A stretch of 64,000 nucleotides of DNA, from NCBI GenBank assembly GCA_021604505.1, contig BQJC01000002.1:186001-250000 (forward strand). Direction: 5' to 3'. The stretch is from Nitrospinaceae bacterium (lineage in GTDB: Bacteria; Nitrospinota; Nitrospinia; Nitrospinales; VA-1). The notes beneath the pieces were generated by a model. It did no database searches and had not been told where the DNA came from. It saw only the letters and a program-made list of their open reading frames with translations. The translations under genes and the position numbers were made by a program. This document shows positions 8,898 through 17,588 of the stretch, piece by piece (position 1 is the stretch's first letter; every line of letters starts with the position of its first letter).

Positions 8898-10208
8898 CTA
8901 GGCTGGTTTCCTCGGAACCCGCACTTTGGCGAAATCCTTCTGTGTGTATTTGTATTTTTTAAGCATTAGCTGGAGGACCCGCAGGGACTTTCCGATCCAA
9001 TCGTCTTTATGCGCCTCCACAAAAAACTGCTTGGCGATCATCGTGTGGACGATGGCGTAATAACCCTGGTGCGTTTTATCAAAGGCCTGTCCCAGCCAAT
9101 AATGGGACAGGACATGCTCCGGGTTATGCTCCACCGCCTGCTTGAGTAATTCAATTTCCCGATCGGCGTCATCGGGCTCCCGGTAAGACAGGCTGGTTTG
9201 ATACAACGCTTCCGCCAGAAAATCCTTTACTTTTTGATTGTGGGGAGTGAGTTTGACCGCCTCCTGTAACGGCTTTACCGCTTCCTTGTAGCGTTTCAAC
9301 TTGACCAGCACCACTCCCAGTTTGAAGTGGGCCTCCAAAGCCATCTTCGGACTCACCTTGATCGCGGTGCGCAAAGGTTGCACGGCTTCCTTATATTTCC
9401 CGAGTTTGGCATACAGCATGCCCAGGTTCAAATTGGGCAACGCGGATTTGGGGTTCACTTTGACCGCTTCCTGATAATGTTTGACAGCCTTTGCCGTGTC
9501 CCCTAACTTCGAGTGAATGATCGCGAAATTAAAATGCGCATCCACCATCAGGTTTTTGTCGAGTTTTAACGCCTCCTGGATTTTTGCCAGCGCTTCCTGA
9601 TAGCGGCCCATTTCGGTAAAACAAATTCCCAGCGACAAATAGGCGGGCCCGTAACCCGGCAAAACTTCGATCGCTTTCTGAATGTGGCTTATCGCGTTTT
9701 TGTGCTGCTTGCTTTTTCCCAGCATGACCGAGAGATTGGTGTGCGCTTCCGCCAACATCTTGCGGGTGACCTGGGTTTTAGGGTCCAACTGCAGGGCTTG
9801 TCCAAGCGGTTCCAGGGCATCTTCATCCCGTCCCATTTGCACCAGCGCAAATCCAAGCTGATAGTACGCGCTTCTGAGCTTGGGGTTGATTCGTATCGCT
9901 TCCTTCAGTGAAGGCAGGGCTTCCGAAAAACGCGAAAGTTCGATGTACACCTCACCGAGATTGTAATGTCCCATCCCATCCTGAGGGTTGACGCGAACCG
10001 CCTCCTTGTATTTTTCGAGCAAGGCCAGCAGTTCTTCCTGCGATCGTTTGGGCGGTTCTTTTTTGGGAGGGGTTTTGGGTTTCCTGGAAAACAGTTTTCC
10101 CAAAAACAGCTTTATGGATGAAATCAATGGCTTCACTTGAACGATTCCCTCTTTATCCGTCAAGGGCTTTACTTCAAAACCGACCGGATTGATAAAGCGT
10201 CTCCCCAT
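8898..10208 (-). CDS. Tetratricopeptide repeat protein
   Basis: About 436 residues from ATG 10208; a TTG at 10274 would add 22 residues. A basic N-terminal stretch with KPKTPPKKEPPKRS is followed by about nine TPR units (~55-395) of the usual 34-residue kind, for example GHYNLGEVYIELSRFSEAL and AYLSLGICFTEMGRYQEAL. No signal peptide or catalytic domain is seen, although a short hydrophobic patch near residue 30 could associate with the membrane. It is probably a protein-protein scaffold. It lies downstream of the exported protein at 10354-11076, separated by about 145 bp of A+T-rich DNA. Confidence 0.88.
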   Translation of the reverse strand: MGRRFINPVGFEVKPLTDKEGIVQVKPLISSIKLFLGKLFSRKPKTPPKKEPPKRSQEELLALLEKYKEAVRVNPQDGMGHYNLGEVYIELSRFSEALPSLKEAIRINPKLRSAYYQLGFALVQMGRDEDALEPLGQALQLDPKTQVTRKMLAEAHTNLSVMLGKSKQHKNAISHIQKAIEVLPGYGPAYLSLGICFTEMGRYQEALAKIQEALKLDKNLMVDAHFNFAIIHSKLGDTAKAVKHYQEAVKVNPKSALPNLNLGMLYAKLGKYKEAVQPLRTAIKVSPKMALEAHFKLGVVLVKLKRYKEAVKPLQEAVKLTPHNQKVKDFLAEALYQTSLSYREPDDADREIELLKQAVEHNPEHVLSHYWLGQAFDKTHQGYYAIVHTMIAKQFFVEAHKDDWIGKSLRVLQLMLKKYKYTQKDFAKVRVPRKPA

Positions 10209-10353
10209 TATCCAAATAAAACGCTTCGGATCAATAGAGTAGCCGTCATTTCGAAAATTGAAACAAAAAATCAAAGCTTTTGGAAAACCCGCAACCGATC
10301 AATTTTAGTATTTAAAGGAAAGATAACGAAAGAAAAAGAAGGGATTAAAAAAG

Positions 10354-11076
10354 CTATTTTTTCCTGTTTTTTATCGAAGAACGGGGGACATAAACGATGA
10401 ATTTTGTTTTCTCCCAGCCAGCATTATTGTTGGGAATAAAATACCGCACCTTGGATCCACCGCTGATGGCCGCGGCATCCGCTAAAAGAGTGATTTTCCA
10501 TTTGCCGTCAACTTTTTCCCAGTAATCGACGAAGGGTTGCTGGGTGTCAAACTCAATATCGCCGCGAACCATGGCAGGATTCAACCTCTCACGGGCTTTC
10601 AACTCCACCGCGACCATCGCATAGTTTCCATCTTCACTGATCGAGATTTTTTTGAGGTCGTAGTTTTGAACGGTGATGAAAGGATTGGCAAACCATCTGA
10701 ATTTTCTTTGTTGCGGAAATCCGAGAGCGTCTTTTTTTACCGGGTTGGCCTTGATAAACGCGAGCGACGGCATCAACCCGCCGGAAATATGATGCTCTGT
10801 GGCCATGCGATAATTGTAAACCACGCGGCCGTCAAAGAACTGGAATTCCTCAACGGAAACATGTTTCTTGAATTCCGGATGCTGGTAGCTATAAACCCCT
10901 TTGAGGTCATTATTGATTTTTTTTTGAAAATAATCCTTTTCCAAAGCCGCCAGCTTAGCGACCTCCTGTAAATAAAATTTTTCCGAGGCCGACCATCCTT
11001 CTCCCGGTAGATAAAAAAACTGCAATGCCAACACAGCGAAAAAGCAAGTTGCGGCGGTTCGAACTTTGACATCCAT
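10354..11076 (-). CDS. Exported protein of unknown function
   Basis: About 240 residues with a Sec signal peptide (residues 1-30, cleavage near GWSAS). The start is supported by an AGGAGA ribosome site about 7 bp upstream. The mature part has a charged helix (~31-55), then a mixed beta-rich domain including VDYWEKVDGKWKITLLAD, a pattern typical of NTF2-like/SnoaL-like folds. I do not recognise the family with certainty, and no catalytic residues can be named. It may be co-transcribed with the TPR protein downstream. Confidence 0.75.
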   Translation of the reverse strand: MDVKVRTAATCFFAVLALQFFYLPGEGWSASEKFYLQEVAKLAALEKDYFQKKINNDLKGVYSYQHPEFKKHVSVEEFQFFDGRVVYNYRMATEHHISGGLMPSLAFIKANPVKKDALGFPQQRKFRWFANPFITVQNYDLKKISISEDGNYAMVAVELKARERLNPAMVRGDIEFDTQQPFVDYWEKVDGKWKITLLADAAAISGGSKVRYFIPNNNAGWEKTKFIVYVPRSSIKNRKK

Positions 11077-11165
11077 AGAATGCTATCTCCTGAAAAAAAT
11101 TATCCTTCAACTTTACTGCTTATCGACGGGTAAAAAAAAAGGATGAGGAAAAAATGATCCGGCGA

Positions 11166-13001
11166 TCACGAAAGGGATTCTCTGAGGTGGGTTGAAATTT
11201 TCTGCGCTAACGCCTCAGTGATTCCAGGTTGTTCTTTAAGCTCCTCCAGAGAAGCCGTGCGAATATTTTCCAGACTGCCGAACCTTTTCAGGAGTTGCAA
11301 CCGGCGTTTTTTACCAATTCCCGGCACCGACTCAAGCGGCGAAGCGAGGGAACGTTTGCCCCTCAGTTTTCGATGGTAGGTGATCGCAAAGCGGTGCGCC
11401 TCGTCGCGGACTCTTTGAAGTAAAAACCGCGAAGGAGAATTTTCCTTGAACAAAACGGAGGACTTGCGATTGAGTAGCAGGACTTCGTCGGTATTGAGGT
11501 TGTTGCGTTGCTTTCCCTTGGCGATGCAGGCCAGATCCACCTTGCCTAAAACCCCCGCCTCCTTAAGCGCTTGCTCTGCGGTATTCAAATGCCCCCGTCC
11601 TCCGTCTATCAACACCAGACTGGGAAGTTCCTTGCCCTCCTCGACGAGTCGTTTGTACCTTCGCCCCAGCACCTCGCGCATCATGGCGTAGTCGTCGATG
11701 CCTTCAACCTCCCCGATTTTGTAGCGGCGGTAGGAAGCCTTGTCGGCCTGACCGCTCTTAAACGCCACCATCGACCCCACGGAATGGGTTCCTGAAATAT
11801 TTGAAATATCAAACCCCTCGATCACTTCCGGGAAATTTTTCAGACTCAACGCCTCCTGCAACTCTTCCAGCATGCGGGTGGCCGTCTCCCCCTTATCCAG
11901 TTCCGTGCGCATGGCAAAACGCGCATTTTCCTCCGCCATCCGCACCAGGTCGCGTTTTTTGCCGCGCACCGGCGTTTCCAGTAAAACCCTGGTTTTTTTT
12001 CTTTCCGACAACCAGGCGGACACCAGATCCGTTTCTTCGATCGAATGCGGAAGAAGAATTTCCTTTGGCAGCATCACTTCCTCGGCATAATATTGCTTGA
12101 TAAACGAGGACAAGGTTTCGTTCTCTTCCAATTCGTTCAGACTTTTCATTTTATAGATTTTTTCCCCGACCATTTTTCCGCCTCGTATGACAAGCACCTG
12201 AACCATGGCAAATCCATGTTCCTTGCAATACCCGATCACGTCCTGATCCTCCAGCGAGGTGGAAATGATTTTCTGTTTGTCGAGCACCGTCATGACCGCG
12301 GCGATCTTGTCGCGCAAGACACCGGCCTCTTCGTAGCGCAACTCTTGAGAGGCCTGCTGCATTTTGGTTTTGAGACGATCGATCAATTCCGAGTTCTTGC
12401 CCTTCAGGAACATGACGACATCATGGACCACCTGCGAGTATTCCTCAGGAGAAATATACCCCGCGCATGGGGCGTGGCACCGGCCCATCTGGTAATTGAG
12501 GCAGGGCCGCCTCTGCGGGTTGCCGTCCAGCCTGTCCTTGCTTTGTCTTAAGGGAAAGATTTTGTAAATCAGACGAATGGTTTCCCGCACCTCCTTGACC
12601 ATGGTGTAGGGGCCGAAATAAGTCGCACCGTCCTTTTTCACTTTCCGCACCACTTCCAGTTTGGGGAACAGTTCCTGTGTTGTCAGGCGAAGGTAGGGGT
12701 AGTGTTTGTCGTCTTTTAAAAGAACGTTGTAACGGGGCTGGTGCTTCTTGATGAAGTTGCTTTCCAGAATCAACGCTTCGGCTTCCGTCTTTGTGATCAG
12801 GAATTTGATATCCCTCACCTTGTCCAGGAAAACCCGCGTTCTCGGAGGAAGCGCTCTCGCATTCTGAAAATAGGACCGCACCCGGGTTTGCAGGGATTTG
12901 GCCTTACCGATGTAAAGGATGCCGTCTTTCCCGTCCTTCATGATGTAAATTCCCGGAAGCCTGGGAATTTTCTCCAAAATTTCAGTGAGGTGTTTTTGCA
13001 T
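11166..13001 (-). CDS. uvrC: Excinuclease ABC subunit C
   Basis: About 611 residues, the full length for UvrC. It makes the two incisions around DNA lesions bound by UvrB. The N-terminal GIY-YIG nuclease shows GIYIMKDGKDGILYIGKAKS. The UVR motif for UvrB contact is near residue 205 (LRYEEAGVLRDKI). The UvrC RNase H-like endonuclease follows, with GFDISNISGTHSVGSMV and LIDGGRGHLNTA. A C-terminal helix-hairpin-helix pair (SVPGIGKKRRLQLLKRFG) completes the protein. It stands alone and its promoter is not obvious. Confidence 0.97.
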   Translation of the reverse strand: MQKHLTEILEKIPRLPGIYIMKDGKDGILYIGKAKSLQTRVRSYFQNARALPPRTRVFLDKVRDIKFLITKTEAEALILESNFIKKHQPRYNVLLKDDKHYPYLRLTTQELFPKLEVVRKVKKDGATYFGPYTMVKEVRETIRLIYKIFPLRQSKDRLDGNPQRRPCLNYQMGRCHAPCAGYISPEEYSQVVHDVVMFLKGKNSELIDRLKTKMQQASQELRYEEAGVLRDKIAAVMTVLDKQKIISTSLEDQDVIGYCKEHGFAMVQVLVIRGGKMVGEKIYKMKSLNELEENETLSSFIKQYYAEEVMLPKEILLPHSIEETDLVSAWLSERKKTRVLLETPVRGKKRDLVRMAEENARFAMRTELDKGETATRMLEELQEALSLKNFPEVIEGFDISNISGTHSVGSMVAFKSGQADKASYRRYKIGEVEGIDDYAMMREVLGRRYKRLVEEGKELPSLVLIDGGRGHLNTAEQALKEAGVLGKVDLACIAKGKQRNNLNTDEVLLLNRKSSVLFKENSPSRFLLQRVRDEAHRFAITYHRKLRGKRSLASPLESVPGIGKKRRLQLLKRFGSLENIRTASLEELKEQPGITEALAQKISTHLRESLS

Positions 13002-13080
13002 GTCAGTTACTGAGGTAAAAAGATGCAGCCTTCCCGCAACTCAAGGATTTTTAAGGTTCGTTCGATTATAACGTAGAACA

Positions 13081-13440
13081 GGCTGTTCCGGGACGCCTAC
13101 CCGCTCTTCCAATCTCAGGCGCTTTGGCGATGAAAATCAGGGGTTGCTGGAAGGTGTCTATTCTCCTATCAGCTACATCGTCACCACCATTTCGCACAGT
13201 TTTGGAGGCCACCACATATTTCACACCCTCATTTTACGCATGGTAGTGGTCCTGTTTGGAGAAGAAAATACCCTGGCCCTTCGTTTTCCGGCATTTTCCG
13301 CCGGCCTGGTCTGCCTTTGGCTGAGTTACAAGGTCGCCCAATAAATTTTCCCGGCATCGGATGCTTTTCACCACCCTGGCAGTTTTTATAACGTTACAGG
13401 TTTTAAAGTCTAAAGAAGTGCGACCGGAAAGAAGCCGTTT
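13081..13440 (+). pseudogene. Decayed glycosyltransferase family 39 (ArnT/PMT-type) remnant
   Basis: Translating 13084-13344 gives FGDEN, EGVYSPISYIVTTISHSFGG, RMVVVLFGEENTLALRFP and AGLVCLWLSYKVA, ending in a stop. This resembles the first periplasmic loop and second membrane segment of GT39 enzymes, where small-genome homologues read LRxPAxLxGLLxLxLxYxLAR. A further hydrophobic piece (LFTTLAVFITLQVLKSKE) follows in another frame from 13361, with most of the protein missing between and after. No start codon with a ribosome site is present. I read it as a gene broken by deletion and frameshift. The family assignment is by pattern memory only. Confidence 0.55.
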
Positions 13441-13557
13441 TCTACGATGGATTCTGCATGTTTCTGCTCGACCTGCCGGAATGAACTTATTTGATTTACA
13501 ATTAGAAGTCGCAGCCGCATTGATAATGAAAAACGTTCGCGTTATACTCTCGCGCTG

Positions 13558-14910
13558 ATGAAACCAGCAACCAACAACAACCGCGGATTTTGGGTGAACC
13601 GGGTGGGTTTTATCCTTGCCGCATCCGGTTCCGCCATCGGTCTTGGAAACATTTGGAAGTTTCCCTACGTCACCGGCCAGAATGGCGGAGGCGCATTTGT
13701 TCTGATTTATCTCGTCTGTATTTTTTCCGTCGGCCTGCCCATCATGCTGGCCGAATTCACTCTCGGACGAAAAACCAATCTCAACCCCGTAGGCGCTTTT
13801 AAAACACTCAAACCCAAATCACCCTGGATCGGCGTCGGATACATGGGGGTTCTAGCAGGGTTTCTGATCCTCTCTTTTTACGGAGTGGTGGGTGGCTGGA
13901 CCCTCGCTTACATCGTGAAGTCCATCAGTCAATCGGTTCTTGAATTTCAATCCCCTAAGGATGCGGGCCAGTTCTTCGGCGCCTTCATCGCCAATCCCAC
14001 AGAAGTCATTATTTACCATGCACTGTTCATGGGCATCTGCATGGGGATCGTCATCAAGGGGGTTCACGGAGGCATCGAAAAAGCCTGCGACATTCTGATG
14101 CCGACTCTGTTTGTGATCCTCATTATTCTCATGATACGTTCCCTCACGCTTCCGGGAGCCATCAAAGGAATCGAATTTTATTTATATCCGGATTTCAGCA
14201 AAATATCTCCCTCCGTCATTCTCATCGCCATGGGCCAGGCGTTCTTTTCTCTCAGCCTGGGAATGGGCGCCATGCTGACTTATGGAAGCTATCTGCCTGC
14301 GAAGGAAAACCTGACGGCCGCAACCGTCTTTGTGGTTCTTTTCGACACCATGATTGCCCTCCTGGTCGGGATGGTCATCTTTCCCGCCGTCTTTGCGATG
14401 GGGCTGGAACCGGCGGAAGGACCGAGCCTGGTGTTCAGCGTCTTGCCAGCGGTTTTTTCCAGCATGCCGTTTGGCTCCGTGGTCTCCATCATCTTTTTTA
14501 TTCTACTGGCCATTGCCGCCGTCACCTCGGGAATTTCCCTGCTCGAAGTGGTCGTCGCCTATTTTATCGACCAACGCAACTGGTCAAGAAAAAAAGCCGT
14601 GCTGATTGTCGGCGGGGTGATTTTTGGTTTAGGAATTCCCTCCGGGCTGTCCTTCGGGGTGATGAGCGACGTCAAATTCATGGGAATGACCTTCTTCGAT
14701 AATGTGGACAACATCGCCTCGAATTACCTGCTACCGTTAGGGGGAATGTTGACCGCTCTATTCGTCGGCTGGGTGTGGGGCACAAAAAACGCTGAGGAAG
14801 AAATCGAAAAACACGAAACCATATTTCACTGGGCCCACCTGTGGGGATTCCTGATCCGCTACATCACCCCGGTGGGAGTGGCGGCTGTTTTTCTCGCCAA
14901 ATTCTTCTAA
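13558..14910 (+). CDS. NSS-family sodium-dependent transporter
   Basis: About 450 residues with 11-12 membrane segments. The TM1 signature RVGFILAASGSAIGLGNIWK and FPYVTGQNGGGAF place it in the neurotransmitter:sodium symporter (LeuT-type) family, which takes up amino acids or related amines with Na+. TM6-region residues SLGMGAMLTYGSY are also typical. The substrate cannot be read from the sequence. The preceding 100 bp contain the tail of a gene remnant and no clear ribosome site. Confidence 0.93.
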   Translation: MKPATNNNRGFWVNRVGFILAASGSAIGLGNIWKFPYVTGQNGGGAFVLIYLVCIFSVGLPIMLAEFTLGRKTNLNPVGAFKTLKPKSPWIGVGYMGVLAGFLILSFYGVVGGWTLAYIVKSISQSVLEFQSPKDAGQFFGAFIANPTEVIIYHALFMGICMGIVIKGVHGGIEKACDILMPTLFVILIILMIRSLTLPGAIKGIEFYLYPDFSKISPSVILIAMGQAFFSLSLGMGAMLTYGSYLPAKENLTAATVFVVLFDTMIALLVGMVIFPAVFAMGLEPAEGPSLVFSVLPAVFSSMPFGSVVSIIFFILLAIAAVTSGISLLEVVVAYFIDQRNWSRKKAVLIVGGVIFGLGIPSGLSFGVMSDVKFMGMTFFDNVDNIASNYLLPLGGMLTALFVGWVWGTKNAEEEIEKHETIFHWAHLWGFLIRYITPVGVAAVFLAKFF

Positions 14911-15035
14911 TCCTTGCGCACAGAGACTTGGTATAATTTTCATATTCCTTTAATTGGGAAATAGGTATGGGATTCAGAGTCGGCGGGTCGTCTGCGATTT
15001 GCTAAATCTTCCTGCAAACTCGAAAGGATCATTAA

Positions 15036-15440
15036 ATGGACAATGTAAAAGACCACGTTGCCTATATGGACGAATCGATTTTGAGCATCAGCGCCGAGGC
15101 CTCGGCCATGGAAGCGGCAAAAAAGATGCTCGATAGTAAATTGAGCTCTCTGATCGTTGTCAAAGGCGGTGAGAATTGGGGAATAGTCACTGAAACCGAT
15201 TTATCCAGAAAAGTTATTGCCGAAGAGCTCAACCCTAAAGAAACCAAGGTCAAATTTATAATGAACAAACCCATTGTTTCCATCGATAGCAATTCAACGA
15301 TGATGAAGGCCTTCGTGAAAATGGGCAGCCACAATATTCGACATATTGCGGTTACTGAGGACGATATGATTATCGGAGTTCTCTCGATAAATAATTTCAT
15401 TTCTTACTACAAGCAGAAATTTGAAAAGGGAAAGAAGTAG
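15036..15440 (+). CDS. CBS-domain pair protein
   Basis: About 134 residues made of two CBS motifs. The first is at ~8-65 (MEAAKKMLDSKLSSLIV, then WGIVTETDLSRKVI) and the second at ~72-125 (FIMNKPIVSIDSNSTMMKA, then IGVLSINNFISYY). Such pairs bind adenosyl ligands and act as sensors or regulatory subunits. It has its own AAAGGA ribosome site. There is no fused effector, and the neighbours (NSS transporter upstream, small exported protein downstream) do not identify a partner. Confidence 0.9.
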   Translation: MDNVKDHVAYMDESILSISAEASAMEAAKKMLDSKLSSLIVVKGGENWGIVTETDLSRKVIAEELNPKETKVKFIMNKPIVSIDSNSTMMKAFVKMGSHNIRHIAVTEDDMIIGVLSINNFISYYKQKFEKGKK

Positions 15441-15493
15441 CAATTATTTTTATATTCCGCTCCTTGCATATTCTTCCAAGAGGGTTGAACGTC

Positions 15494-15808
15494 ATGAAAC
15501 GAATTCTCTCAATCTCGTTTTTTCTGATTTTTGTTTTTTCCGCCCCGGCGTTTGCCGGCAAAGATGCTGGCTGCTCACCTCCGTACCAACCGACGAATAT
15601 TTTTAAGCTGCTGATCAATTACTCGAAAACGCTGGACTACCTCGCAACGGCTTCGGATAAATGTCATAAACCCTTCAAGCAGGAGTTGACCGAACTGGTG
15701 CAATCGACCTGGATGTTTTCTCAGGGGTGCAAGGACGCGACGTTCGAGGATTTTGACGAGGCGGAAAAAAAGCGCGGGGAAAAAACCATCTCTGAAAAAG
15801 CGGGTTAA
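15494..15808 (+). CDS. Small exported protein with four cysteines
   Basis: About 104 residues from ATG 15494, which begins a clean Sec signal peptide cut after FAG (~residue 21). The mature domain of about 80 residues holds Cys in AGCSPPY, DKCHKPF and QGCKDAT and is otherwise helical and acidic, so a disulphide-bonded periplasmic helix bundle is plausible. I do not recognise the family. Its stop overlaps that of the convergent M48 lipoprotein by a few bases. Confidence 0.75.
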   Translation: MKRILSISFFLIFVFSAPAFAGKDAGCSPPYQPTNIFKLLINYSKTLDYLATASDKCHKPFKQELTELVQSTWMFSQGCKDATFEDFDEAEKKRGEKTISEKAG

Positions 15809-16632
15809 AGTTTTCCCCGAGTGGCTTGTTTGAACTCGGCGGCAAACAGCGATTTCGAATTATCAGATGCGCCCCCGGAAAGTTCCGCCAATCGGTCCTG
15901 TGGCGAAGGGTGGGTGCTGAGAAACACGGAATCTTTTCCCGGTTGCGTTTTATTCAGAATATCCAGAAAACTTTTTAACCCGCCGGAGTTGTACCCCAAT
16001 CGATTGGCATATTCCGCTGCCATCTTATCGGCTTCATATTCCAGGTTCTTATCCAACCCGTACGTGAAGATGATCTCCGCCGCTTGCTCAATTACTTTGT
16101 CGAACACATCCGGGCTCTGCCCCAGCATGCTGACCGACAACGCGCCGAAACCGGCAACCTTCTTATTGCGCTCGAGTGTCTCTAATGCATGCCGGTGCGT
16201 GATGTGGGCGATTTCGTGCCCCAGAACTCCTGCAAGCTGGGCTTCGTTTTCCAGGGTCCTCAGAAGACCCACACTGACAAACACATAGCCGCCTGGCGTG
16301 GCAAACGCATTCGGGTGCTCCGAATTCACCACCGCAAAATGGTAGTCCAGTTCCGGGCGGTCCGAAACATCCGCCAGACTTTGGCCGACCAGCGTGATAT
16401 AGCGCTGGAGTTCCGGGTTGTCGTATAGGCCGCCATAGCGGTCGAACACCTGAATGGCCAGCGACCCGCCGATGGTTTTTTCTTCCTCCACACCGATGGG
16501 CTGTAACGATTGCGCGGCGTCCGTTCCGCCCTTACCCAGACCGTACTTTCGGTAGGTTTCCGTAACCACGGGGGCCGCACAACCCATGAATGCCATGAAG
16601 AACGCTAAAACAAAAAACCGGTTGATTTTCAT
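15805..16632 (-). CDS. M48-family zinc metalloprotease lipoprotein
   Basis: About 275 residues from ATG 16632, which lies one base after the stop of the upstream SH3 gene (TGA-A-ATG). The signal peptide ends in a lipobox, FMGC. The HEIAHITHRH zinc motif (~120-130) and the later Glu region LEYEADKMAAEYANR are the peptidase M48 signature, as in BepA/LoiP-type outer-membrane quality-control proteases. TPR repeats found in BepA are absent, so it is of the shorter LoiP/YcaL kind. Confidence 0.92.
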   Translation of the reverse strand: MKINRFFVLAFFMAFMGCAAPVVTETYRKYGLGKGGTDAAQSLQPIGVEEEKTIGGSLAIQVFDRYGGLYDNPELQRYITLVGQSLADVSDRPELDYHFAVVNSEHPNAFATPGGYVFVSVGLLRTLENEAQLAGVLGHEIAHITHRHALETLERNKKVAGFGALSVSMLGQSPDVFDKVIEQAAEIIFTYGLDKNLEYEADKMAAEYANRLGYNSGGLKSFLDILNKTQPGKDSVFLSTHPSPQDRLAELSGGASDNSKSLFAAEFKQATRGKL

Positions 16633-16633
16633 T

Positions 16634-17164
16634 TCACTCACCGTATTCCCCCAGTTTGCGTTGGGCGAGAAAGTTTTCTATCTCGTCGGGGCTGACTTTA
16701 AATGCTTCCATTTGCTTCACTGCCCGGATGGATTCACTGGACACGCCTTTTTTCCTGGCGTGCTCTTCCGACATCGGACTGAGACCGCGAATGCTGGAAC
16801 TCGAGCTGGCCTCACGCGCGGCGATTTTCTGGCTTTTCCCCAGAACATCGAGCAAGCCGCCGCCTGCATCTTTTTTTGCCGGTTTCTTGCTCGTCAACCT
16901 GAACTTGAACACAAACCCTTCGGCTCCGGCGGCGGAAACCTTATAAAACCTTGCGGATTTTTCCTTCACGTCAACCGCCGTCCCTTGGTCGAGCAGCTTG
17001 ACCACAGCGGATTTCGCCGATCCTTCCGCCTGCAGTTTGGTCCCGGACTTTTTCACATACAGCGTTTCCGCAAACACAAAATCAGAAACAGCCAGACTCC
17101 ATGCCAGAAAGGCAGCCGCAAAAAAACAAACAACACCCAGGGATTTTCTTCTCAGGAAGTTCAT
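16634..17164 (-). CDS. Exported SH3-domain protein, partner of M48 protease
   Basis: About 176 residues: a signal peptide (1-32, ending VFAE), a bacterial SH3-like domain (~34-88; LYVKKSGTKLQAEGSAKS and AGAEGFVFKFRL), a Ser-rich linker (ASSSSSIRG) and an acidic helical tail with SPDEIENFLAQRKLGEYGE. It lies immediately upstream of the M48 protease and is translationally coupled to it. The two probably work together, for example as a cell-envelope targeting subunit and its protease. That role is inference. Confidence 0.82.
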   Translation of the reverse strand: MNFLRRKSLGVVCFFAAAFLAWSLAVSDFVFAETLYVKKSGTKLQAEGSAKSAVVKLLDQGTAVDVKEKSARFYKVSAAGAEGFVFKFRLTSKKPAKKDAGGGLLDVLGKSQKIAAREASSSSSIRGLSPMSEEHARKKGVSSESIRAVKQMEAFKVSPDEIENFLAQRKLGEYGE

Positions 17165-17222
17165 TCTCGATTTTGATCAAATGAAAGAGTTTTAAATTGT
17201 ATTACGCTTGGCCGGGGAAAGT

Positions 17223-17588
17223 CTATTCAGAGTTTTTCGATTCTTCACCGCTAGTTGGCAGGTCACTCATTTCCTTAGAGTAGTGGATTTCTCCCTGGTC
17301 ATCGACCCATTGGAAAATGCGGTTTTTATTTTTCAGGCCGGATGGTTTTTGACTGGAAGCCATCCCCGTGCTTTCAACTTCAGAGGGGGTCTCAGTTTTT
17401 TCGATCGGCGGGGATTTTGATTTTTTATTGTGGCAATGATACTCGCCGGTTTTCCGGTTGTGATGGCACCCCTCGGCATTCGTCCCTCCCGAGTGGGCCA
17501 ATGAGTCTGAATGAATAAACAATCCGATAAAAATGAAACCGATAATTTTTATCATGATCCCATTAAAAAAACCCATCCCTCCGGTCAA
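17223..17588 (-). CDS. Small exported protein with His/Cys motif and DUF4124-like tail
   Basis: About 121 residues if it starts at the TTG 17588 (AGGAG just upstream, overlapping the purM stop); ATGs at 17576 and 17555 are alternatives. After a signal peptide comes GCHHNRKTGEYHCH, a His/Cys motif that could bind metal or haem-like ligands. The C-terminal part, RIFQWVDDQGEIHYS, matches the DUF4124 pattern (Y/F-W-D-x-G-x-x-H-Y). The two are joined by a charged Ser/Pro-rich linker. Function is unknown. Confidence 0.72.
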   Translation of the reverse strand: MTGGMGFFNGIMIKIIGFIFIGLFIHSDSLAHSGGTNAEGCHHNRKTGEYHCHNKKSKSPPIEKTETPSEVESTGMASSQKPSGLKNKNRIFQWVDDQGEIHYSKEMSDLPTSGEESKNSE

